From positions 1-17,850 of the forward strand of contig JBIOVB010000060.1 in NCBI GenBank assembly GCA_044867525.1: a stretch of DNA of 17,850 nt, read 5' to 3'. Under the pieces are notes generated by a model. The model saw nothing but the letters and a program-made list of their open reading frames with translations. It was not told where the DNA came from and made no database searches. The translations under genes were made by a program, and so were the position numbers. Below are positions 1 to 5,981 of this stretch, one piece after another. How positions within the stretch are numbered: position 1 is the stretch's first letter; every line of letters begins with the position of its first letter. The DNA comes from JALYNX01 sp044867525. GTDB taxonomy: Bacteria; Actinomycetota; Acidimicrobiia; Spongiisociales; ZC4RG35.

Positions 1-614
1 TCCTGAAGGCTGACGGTCACATTGGTGTGGAACCCTGCCGTGGACGGGGTGAACCGGATCGTGCCCCGGGCGTACTCCTTACCGTTCACCCGGAACCTGA
101 CGTTTGTGTTGGCCGACTTGATCAAACGGGCGTCACATGGGCCATAACCGAGGTTGCCCAGGGTCCCCTTGCGGAAACGACACTGTGTGGAATCAGTCGG
201 GTGTCGCTCGAAGACCCACGACTCCCCCTGGCTGATGGTCTCATCTGTGAAAGCCGATCCGTTGCCAGGCGGGCAGGTGGCGGCGGGCTGGCAGATCGCG
301 AGATCACCGCCGACCGCGGTCAGGCTGACCACAGCGGTGTTGGGGACGATCCCAACCCAGAGGCCGTTGGACGCCGTGCTCCAGTGAGCGGGCATGTCCG
401 CCACCGAGGTCCCGGCGTAGTAATGCTGGAGGATCTGCGTGGAGTTGCGGCCGTCCTGGGCCTGCCCCAGGGCACCGAACTGGGAGAGACCAACACCGTG
501 GCCCCAACCGCCGCCGTCGAATTCCCACTCCTCGTCTGCGGCGAGAGCGGGCGCGGCAAGGGAGAGAAGGGCCAGGCCCATGGCCAAGACCGCAACTGGA
601 TGACGGAGCCTCAC
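1..614 (-). CDS. SpoIID/LytB-like secreted protein, 3' end cut by window edge
   Basis: The frame is open from a GTG at 614 to the left edge (204 codons, no stop), so the C-terminus is missing. Residues 1-26 form a signal peptide: basic MRLRH, a hydrophobic core, and an AxA cleavage site near APALA-ADEEW. Residues 34-66 carry the motif GGGWGHGVGLSQFGALGQAQ followed by a DGRNSTQILQHYYAGT-type segment, typical of SpoIID/LytB proteins. Actinobacterial members often place this motif at the mature N-terminus, as here. Residues about 172-204 (VRFRVNGKEYARGTIRF) resemble the next part of that domain. Known SpoIID is a peptidoglycan lytic transglycosylase; activity here is not shown, because the main catalytic region lies beyond the edge. 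A GGAG sits 5 nt before the GTG. The gene lies 40 nt downstream of the dehydrogenase-like gene on the same strand and is probably co-transcribed with it. It may carry SLH-like repeats in the unseen part, like its neighbours. Confidence 0.85.
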   Translation of the reverse strand, partial: MRLRHPVAVLAMGLALLSLAAPALAADEEWEFDGGGWGHGVGLSQFGALGQAQDGRNSTQILQHYYAGTSVADMPAHWSTASNGLWVGIVPNTAVVSLTAVGGDLAICQPAATCPPGNGSAFTDETISQGESWVFERHPTDSTQCRFRKGTLGNLGYGPCDARLIKSANTNVRFRVNGKEYARGTIRFTPSTAGFHTNVTVSLQ

Positions 615-619
615 TCTTG

Positions 620-623
620 CTCC
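620..623 (-). promoter_or_regulatory. Ribosome binding site of the SpoIID-like gene
   Basis: On the minus strand GGAG is followed by five bases (CAAGA) and the GTG at 614. This supports the GTG over the in-frame ATG eleven codons downstream, which would truncate the signal peptide. Confidence 0.55.
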
Positions 624-654
624 ATCGGTCGACCGCCCATGCCTCTGAAGCAGA

Positions 655-2352
655 TCAACCCCCTGTGAGTCGGTAGACAGCGCCGTCGTACAGCGAGACG
701 GCGAGCAGCTCGCCATCGGCGTCGGCGGCAAATGAGACCAGGCCCGGTGAGCGGAGGCGGGCCGTGAGGTCCCGGGCCTCAACGGGGCGCCCGTTGAGCA
801 GACGGAATCCCCGGACCACACCGGAGCCGAAGTCGGCGAAGATGTAATAGCGGCTAAGGGAGCGCACCGTGGGCCCTCGATACACGACCCCGCCGGTGAC
901 GGTCCGGCCGGTCGACCGACCGTATTCGTAAACCGGCATGGTCAGGCCCGAGGTGCTGCAACTGGGATCGCTGTCGTTGGGGTTGCAGAGCGTCCCCTCA
1001 TAGCGAGACCACCCGAAGTCGTAGCCCACCGGGTCGATTCGGACCACGTCGACTTCCTCACGAGCACCCTGACCGACATCACCGATGTAGAGGAAGCCGT
1101 TGTCCATGGTCCAACGCCACGGGTTGCGAAGTCCCGACGCCCATATCTCGTCGCGCCCCGGCTCACCGACATAGGGGTTGTCCGCCGGGATGGCGTAGGG
1201 AAGGGCGCCATCGACATCGATCCTGATCATCTTGCCGAAGAGGCTGTTCAGGTTGCGGGAGCGGTTGCCCGGTCCGTTCGCGCCGCCACCGTCTCCCAGA
1301 CCCAGATAGAGAAATCCATCGGTTCCGAAGTCGAGGAATCCACCGTTGTGATTGTTGAAGGGGTGGTCCATCGACAGGATCACCCGCGGAGAGGTGGCCG
1401 TCTGCAGGTTGGCGGCGATGTCGAATTCGACGAGCACATTGGTGTGATCGCCTGACCCACCTGGTCGGAGTGGCGTCGAGTACCAGGCGAAGAGGCGCCG
1501 GTCGGCCGGGTAGTCGGGGTGGAGGGCGATCGACAGCAACCCGCGCTCCACACTGAAGAACACGGAATCGGTGATGTCGAGGAAAGGCAACGGGCGCAGA
1601 ACCCCGCTCTCGAATACCCGAACCAATCCCCCCTGCTCGGCAATGAGGAGACGAGTCTCCCCTGGAGGGCTCAGGGCTTGGATGGGGCTGTCGAGACCGG
1701 CGACCACCGTCTCCCAATCGAGCGGCGGGCGGGCCGGGGGCTTGATCGAAGTCAGGCCCATGGCTCTGGTCAACATCGTTGCCATCTCCCCACGGGTCAG
1801 CACCCGATTGGGGCAGAACTGGTTGTTGGTCGGCGGGTTGCACCCCACGGTGATCCCGGCGGCCGCGATGCGATTGATCGCCCCCTCGAGAGGATGCCCA
1901 TTGTCGTCGACGAAGAAATCCTGCCCGGACGACGGCAGGCCGAACGCGCGGGCGATGAAGCCGGCGGCCTCGGCGCGAGTCAGCTCACGGTTGGGGCAGA
2001 ACCAGTTGTTGGTCGGCGGGTTACAGCCGAGGGTGATTCTGGCGTCGGCGATGCGATTGATCGCCCCTTCGAGAACATGGCCCTCGTCGTCGACGAAGTG
2101 GTCGCTTTGGGGAGCCGGTAGGGAGAGGGCGCGGGAGATCATCGTCGCCATCTCAGCCCTCGTCAGCACCCGGCCGGGACAAAAGCGATCGTTGAACGGG
2201 GGGTTGCATCCGACCGTTATTCCCTCGGCCGCAATGGCCTCGATCCCACCCTCATGGACGATCTGATCGTCGTCGGTGAAGGTCCCGCCGGGCGCCAACG
2301 CGGCCGTGGGGAGCAGCGCTGCCACCATCGCAAAGGTGGCGAGGAATGACAT
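655..2352 (-). CDS. Secreted glucose/sorbosone dehydrogenase-like beta-propeller with three N-terminal SLH-like repeats
   Basis: The product is 565 aa. Residues 1-20 are a hydrophobic export signal without basic residues. Three SLH-like repeats follow at about 25-78, 86-139 and 147-200, each with GCNPPxNxxFCP and LTR(A/G)E. Residues about 212-563 match the glucose/sorbosone dehydrogenase (PQQ-dependent sugar dehydrogenase, HHIP-like) family: ERGLLSIALHPDY (269-281), HNGGFLDFGTDGFLYLGLGD (335-354), a GKMIRIDVDG strand, EIWASGLRNPWRW (402-414) and GDVGQGAREEV (424-434). A Cys pair (CNPNDSDPSC) at 456-465 could form a disulfide. Soluble members oxidise aldoses using PQQ and Ca2+; substrate and cofactor cannot be read here. 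The protein is probably held on the cell surface by the repeats. ATG 2352 is chosen because the hydrophobic segment starts there. A TTG four codons upstream would add an Arg but overlaps the likely -10. This is the first gene of a two-gene minus-strand operon. Confidence 0.87.
   Translation of the reverse strand: MSFLATFAMVAALLPTAALAPGGTFTDDDQIVHEGGIEAIAAEGITVGCNPPFNDRFCPGRVLTRAEMATMISRALSLPAPQSDHFVDDEGHVLEGAINRIADARITLGCNPPTNNWFCPNRELTRAEAAGFIARAFGLPSSGQDFFVDDNGHPLEGAINRIAAAGITVGCNPPTNNQFCPNRVLTRGEMATMLTRAMGLTSIKPPARPPLDWETVVAGLDSPIQALSPPGETRLLIAEQGGLVRVFESGVLRPLPFLDITDSVFFSVERGLLSIALHPDYPADRRLFAWYSTPLRPGGSGDHTNVLVEFDIAANLQTATSPRVILSMDHPFNNHNGGFLDFGTDGFLYLGLGDGGGANGPGNRSRNLNSLFGKMIRIDVDGALPYAIPADNPYVGEPGRDEIWASGLRNPWRWTMDNGFLYIGDVGQGAREEVDVVRIDPVGYDFGWSRYEGTLCNPNDSDPSCSTSGLTMPVYEYGRSTGRTVTGGVVYRGPTVRSLSRYYIFADFGSGVVRGFRLLNGRPVEARDLTARLRSPGLVSFAADADGELLAVSLYDGAVYRLTGG
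1753..2280 (-). repeat. Three SLH-like repeats (N-terminal block of the dehydrogenase-like protein)
   Basis: Residues 25-200 are three units of about 61 aa with the pattern F-x-DD-x-G...I..IA..GIT.GCNPP.N..FCP.R.LTR.E.A...RA..L. The two Cys in each unit are separated by eight residues. The layout matches the SLH family (FxD start, helix, G-rich loop, TRAE motif), except that the usual DGxFxP loop is replaced by a Cys-bounded loop. All three units here are of the long-loop type. Confidence 0.9.
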
Positions 2353-2404
2353 AGACCGGTCCAAGGTAACCGCTCTTGTCGACAAAGCCGGAAAGTCTGG
2401 GACC
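2353..2404. promoter_or_regulatory. Divergent promoter region between dehydrogenase-like and subtilase genes
   Basis: Only 52 bp separate the two start codons. On the minus strand TACCTT lies 10 nt before ATG 2352 and fits an actinobacterial -10 (TANNNT). On the plus strand AAGTCT (2393-2398) lies 6 nt before ATG 2405, where a leaderless -10 would sit, although its first base is not T. The centre holds the perfect palindrome TTGTCGACAA (2376-2385), a possible operator. No convincing -35 hexamers and no Shine-Dalgarno are visible on either side. Confidence 0.4.
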
Positions 2405-4198
2405 ATGGCACCGATGTCTCTCGCCCTCTCCTTGCTCCTCGTGGCAGGCCTTTTCGGCCAGCAGGCGAGTGGGGAGAGCGCCGGGACAACGGTCAGGCTC
2501 TTGGTGCCGGCCGAGGCGCCTCTTGTCCTGGCCGATGACGCGCTCCGAGCGCGGCCCGGCGCCACAGGCAATCGCTCCGGATGGCAGCGGGTGGAGGTCA
2601 CGACACTGGAAGGCCCGCAAGAGACCGCCGACATGCTCGCCGCCGACCTGGGTGTACCGGTCCTCGTCGAGCGGCGCTACGACCTCCTCGGCCCGATCGA
2701 CGAGCCCGGGTTCGGCGACCAGTGGTATCACGCCAACACCGGCCAGAGCGGAGGAAGAACCGACGCCGACATCGACTCACCTACCGCCTGGGGCTCGACA
2801 CTGGGGTCCGGTGTGGTCGTGGCCGTGATCGACTCCGGGGTGGACATGGCCCATCCCGACCTGGCGTCGCAGATCTGGGCAAACAACGATCCGGTGGGTG
2901 GTGGGGATCAGGACGGAAACGGGCTCGGCGATGATTTTCGAGGCTGGGACTTCATCGACAACGACAACGACCCGAGCCCGGTGGGCAGCGGCTCGGCCGC
3001 CCTTCATGGAACTGCGGTGTCGGGCCTCATTGCCGCGGCCAGCAACGGGGCCGGGATCGTGGGAGTCGCTCCCAGCGCCAAGGTCATGGTGCTCCGGGCC
3101 TGTGACGCCTCAGGATGCTGGAGCCTCCCGGCGGCCGAGTCGATCTATTACGCGGTCGATGAGGGGGCCGATGTCATCAACCTCTCGTTCGGCGGGATCA
3201 CCGACGACGATCCCTTGTTGCGAGACGCCATCTCATACGCCCGATCACGTGACGTCGTGGTAGTGGCTGCAGCGGGAAACGAGGGCATCGACCTCGACGG
3301 CCTACCTTCGTCTCAGACCTTCATCCCGGCCGGGCTCCCATTCTCCAACATCATCGCCGTGGGTGCGTCGAACGACCTGGACAACCTGTCGTCGTTCAGC
3401 AATTACGGGCAGTCGGAAGTCGACATCGTTGCCCCCGGCGAGCAGATTCTCACGACCGGAGTGAGCTCGATCGATTCGTATGTGATCGTCGACGGCACCT
3501 CCTTCTCGTCCCCGATTGTGGCCGGTGCGGCCGCGCTCCTCCTCTCTCATGATCCAGGCATCGGCCACCAGGAGGTCATCGCCCGCCTCGAAGGATTCGT
3601 CGATCGTCCCGCCGGGGTCGCTGGGACAGTTCAGAGCGGAAGGCTCAACATCGGAAGGACGATCACGATCCGCTTCCTCGACACCTCGGGTTCGGTGTTC
3701 GTCGCGGCGATCCAGTGGTTGGCCGACGCCGACATCACCCAGGGGTGCAATCCTCCGGCCAACACCCACTACTGCCCGGATCAACGTGTATCTCGCGGCG
3801 AGATGGCGGTGTTCCTTTCCCGGGCGTTTGGGCTTGCCGACACCGGCACCGACTTCTTCGACGACGACGACGGCAGGTTCTACGAGGGAGCCGCCAACCG
3901 GCTCGCCGCGGCCGGCCTCACGGTGGGCTGTGGCTCCAGGCGCTTCTGTGGTGAAGCAGATATCCGGCGGGACGAGATGGCGGCGATGCTGGCCCGTGGG
4001 TTGTCGCTCCCGGCTACGAGCACCGACCGATTCGTCGACGACGAGGGCTCGGTCTTCGAGAACGCGATAAACAAGATCGCCGCGGCCGGGATCACCGAGG
4101 GCTGCAATCCCCCGACTAACAACCGCTACTGCCCGGCAGACCTGGTGACCCGGGGCCAGATGGCCGCGTTCATCAAGAGATCGGTCGAGTTCGACTGA
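2405..4198 (+). CDS. Secreted subtilisin-like serine protease (S8) with three C-terminal SLH-like repeats
   Basis: The product is 597 aa. Residues 1-23 form a hydrophobic signal segment (MAPMSLALSLLLVAGLFG), followed by a prodomain-like stretch to about 95. The S8 catalytic domain covers about 105-418. The triad is visible: Asp143 in VVAVIDSGVD, His201 in LHGTAVSG and Ser366 in GTSFSSP, with the oxyanion Asn292 in AAAGNEG. An acidic DQDGNGLGDDF segment (168-178) may bind Ca2+. Residues 424-594 are three SLH-like repeats; the middle one has a short Cys loop and RRDEM. The protein is predicted to act outside the cell, held at the surface by the repeats. ATG 2405 is the only plausible start, since no in-frame NTG lies just upstream, and it has no ribosome binding site. 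The gene is monocistronic; the next gene begins 40 nt later behind its own -10-like hexamer. Confidence 0.94.
   Translation: MAPMSLALSLLLVAGLFGQQASGESAGTTVRLLVPAEAPLVLADDALRARPGATGNRSGWQRVEVTTLEGPQETADMLAADLGVPVLVERRYDLLGPIDEPGFGDQWYHANTGQSGGRTDADIDSPTAWGSTLGSGVVVAVIDSGVDMAHPDLASQIWANNDPVGGGDQDGNGLGDDFRGWDFIDNDNDPSPVGSGSAALHGTAVSGLIAAASNGAGIVGVAPSAKVMVLRACDASGCWSLPAAESIYYAVDEGADVINLSFGGITDDDPLLRDAISYARSRDVVVVAAAGNEGIDLDGLPSSQTFIPAGLPFSNIIAVGASNDLDNLSSFSNYGQSEVDIVAPGEQILTTGVSSIDSYVIVDGTSFSSPIVAGAAALLLSHDPGIGHQEVIARLEGFVDRPAGVAGTVQSGRLNIGRTITIRFLDTSGSVFVAAIQWLADADITQGCNPPANTHYCPDQRVSRGEMAVFLSRAFGLADTGTDFFDDDDGRFYEGAANRLAAAGLTVGCGSRRFCGEADIRRDEMAAMLARGLSLPATSTDRFVDDEGSVFENAINKIAAAGITEGCNPPTNNRYCPADLVTRGQMAAFIKRSVEFD
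3674..4186 (+). repeat. Three SLH-like repeats (C-terminal block of the subtilase)
   Basis: The units begin near residues 424, 484 and 543. Units 1 and 3 have the long loop GCNPPxNxxYCP. Unit 2 has the short loop CGSRRFC, with five residues between the cysteines, and RRDEM in place of the T/S-R-x-E motif. The long/short/long order matches the M23 peptidase encoded at 9880-10986. Confidence 0.9.
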
Positions 4199-4226
4199 CC
4201 TGACGTACCAAATCCAGGCGGATACC

Positions 4227-4238
4227 TACGATTCCGCC
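4227..4238 (+). promoter_or_regulatory. Likely -10 element of a leaderless transcript
   Basis: TACGAT (4227-4232, TANNNT) is followed by exactly six bases and GTG 4239, so the predicted transcription start coincides with the start codon. No Shine-Dalgarno is present and the -35 is not convincing. The same arrangement occurs before the gene at 17725. Confidence 0.45.
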
Positions 4239-5978
4239 GTGCGTATCTGCCTGGTGGCGCCCAATGACGCCCTCGCTGACCCTCGGGCCCGGGTCACTCG
4301 ACACGTATTGGAGCGGGCTGGCCACGTCGTGACCACAGTGATTCCGGTAAGAGGTCCCGACGCGCCGGGCGTGATCCGAGTCGCCATCGAATGGCCCGGG
4401 CTGTGGGCCCGGATCCGTGGCCGGGGAACCTCGCCCGAAGACAGAGGGGCGCGCCTGACCAGTGTGCTCGCGTCGGCCGCGGCATCCACCGGGGCGGCCG
4501 TCTACATCCCAACCGACCTCCGTGCCCTCGCCGCGGCCGCCAAGGCGGCGGCCGAGACCGGCGGCGCGGTGGCCCGAACACCAAAGATGGGCTCGCCACC
4601 CGAGGTCGATCTGATCGATCTCGCACCTGCTCATCCCGAGATGGCCGCCCCGGTGGGCGGTCTTGGCCGCTTTCACACACCCAGTGATGACAGGTCGCCG
4701 TATACCCCGGAGCCGGGCAGGCACCACGGCCGCAAGGTGATCCTCTGTTATCGGAGGAGCGAGATAAACCCCGGCAAGTACCTCGAGGCCGGGCTCATCC
4801 GAAGTGGCGCCGAGGTGAGGGTGGAGACCGAAGGCATCGACCTCGCCTCTATCGACTCCGACACCGACTTCGTCGTCTTCGTCGAAGGCCCCTACCCCGC
4901 CCTGGATGTTCGTGGTGAGACCGAAGCCCCTGTGTTGTTTTGGTTCCACCACGGCGAGCATCACCTCCATGCCAACAGTCGCCTCGCGGACCGCTATCGC
5001 GCCGACGCCGTCCTCATGGCGCATTCCTGGCATCTCGCTTACTGGCTCCCCGCACCGGTGCACCGATTTCCCTTCGGGGTCGACACCGAGCTCCTCGACC
5101 CCCGCCGCGCTCTGGCCGACCGCCGATACGACGTGGCGATGGTGGGCGCCAAGATCCGGGAGGGGGGCCCGTACGGGCGCCGCCAGCAATTGGTGAGCCA
5201 GCTAGACGCGGCGCTGTCGCATGATCGCCTTGGGTTCAAAGAACAGGTCTCGGCAGAGGAGATGGCCGATCTCTACGGAGACGCCAGGATCGTCATCAAC
5301 GAAGGCGGCACGCGTCACTATCCGATCACCATGAGGGTCCTCGAAGCCGTCGGGTCGGGAGCGGTTCTGTTGTCGGACCGGCTTCCGGGAATGGAGATGC
5401 TCCTCGAGGAGGGGTCGCAGTACGAGGTCCTGGGCCAAGACGTGGTGGCCGACGTGAAGCGGCTCCTCGCAAGCCCTGCGTCACTGCAGCGGATGGCGGA
5501 CTCGGCTTTGGAAAGGGCGATGGGGCTCCATACCTACGACCATCGTGCGGACGAGCTCTTCGAGATCGCAGCCAACACCGAGAAGCGCGGAATCCCCACC
5601 GTGCCGCCGCGCTCGGCGTTTGCGGACCTGATCGACCGCGACGCCGAGGTGCAGCGCGTCGCCCAACTCGGAGCGCCGGAGCTGGTGACGGATCTGCCCG
5701 ACCGCGAAGTCTGGGATGCAGCCACCCTGCGGGCGGAGAGGCTCGGTCCGGGGAAGATGGAGACTGTCGCCGTGAGGGCTGACGACATCACCGGGCACGA
5801 GGACCTGCTCCGTTCGGCGCGGCGCTATGTGTACATCGACGGCGCTGCGCGTGGCCTGCGCCGCTTTCTCGACTCCGAGGCGCCCGATGCTCTGGTCGAG
5901 GAGCGCGAAGGCATGACCCGGGTCGACCTGATGGCCCCCAGTTACCGCATCATGCCCTTCGAGATCGAGCGAGCCTGA
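4239..5978 (+). CDS. CgeB-like GT-B glycosyltransferase
   Basis: The product is 579 aa. Residues 1-165 begin with a Rossmann-like strand (MRICLVAPND, then RVTRHVLERAGHVV) resembling the N-terminal half of GT4 enzymes. From about 165 a second unit starts (KVILCYRRSEINPGKYLEAG) with the DUF3880/CgeB-type segment VLFWFHHGEHH (232-242) and RFPFGVDTELLDP (276-288). The donor-binding half at 298-445 contains NEGGTRHYPITMRVLEAVGSG and LLSDRLPGMEMLLEEG, the usual PF13524-type signature. Residues 446-579 are a C-terminal extension I do not recognise. It is expected to be cytoplasmic and to transfer a sugar from a nucleotide donor onto a growing surface glycan; donor and acceptor are unknown. GTG 4239 is chosen from the -10 spacing and the strand that starts at once. 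It is first of three genes in a run with 3-nt and -4-nt junctions. Confidence 0.8.
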   Translation: MRICLVAPNDALADPRARVTRHVLERAGHVVTTVIPVRGPDAPGVIRVAIEWPGLWARIRGRGTSPEDRGARLTSVLASAAASTGAAVYIPTDLRALAAAAKAAAETGGAVARTPKMGSPPEVDLIDLAPAHPEMAAPVGGLGRFHTPSDDRSPYTPEPGRHHGRKVILCYRRSEINPGKYLEAGLIRSGAEVRVETEGIDLASIDSDTDFVVFVEGPYPALDVRGETEAPVLFWFHHGEHHLHANSRLADRYRADAVLMAHSWHLAYWLPAPVHRFPFGVDTELLDPRRALADRRYDVAMVGAKIREGGPYGRRQQLVSQLDAALSHDRLGFKEQVSAEEMADLYGDARIVINEGGTRHYPITMRVLEAVGSGAVLLSDRLPGMEMLLEEGSQYEVLGQDVVADVKRLLASPASLQRMADSALERAMGLHTYDHRADELFEIAANTEKRGIPTVPPRSAFADLIDRDAEVQRVAQLGAPELVTDLPDREVWDAATLRAERLGPGKMETVAVRADDITGHEDLLRSARRYVYIDGAARGLRRFLDSEAPDALVEEREGMTRVDLMAPSYRIMPFEIERA

Positions 5979-5981
5979 TCT

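Noticed and set aside
27..668. Plus-strand open frame of 213 codons at the left end
   Set aside because: The opposite strand encodes a signal peptide and SpoIID motif with a ribosome binding site; the plus-strand product resembles nothing.
1753..2280. Regularly spaced repeats considered as a CRISPR array or tandem DNA repeat
   Set aside because: The ~183-bp periodicity is explained by protein repeats: similarity is strongest at the amino-acid level and the units vary at the DNA level, with no spacer structure.
2252..2731. Minus-strand frames extending upstream of the dehydrogenase start, into the subtilase gene
   Set aside because: The hydrophobic export signal begins at ATG 2352 and the upstream region is needed for the divergent promoters and the subtilase coding sequence.
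4173..5189. Minus-strand open frame of 338 codons opposite the CgeB-like glycosyltransferase gene
   Set aside because: No family motif or credible start; its composition is what third-position GC bias creates in antisense. The plus strand has clear GT motifs.
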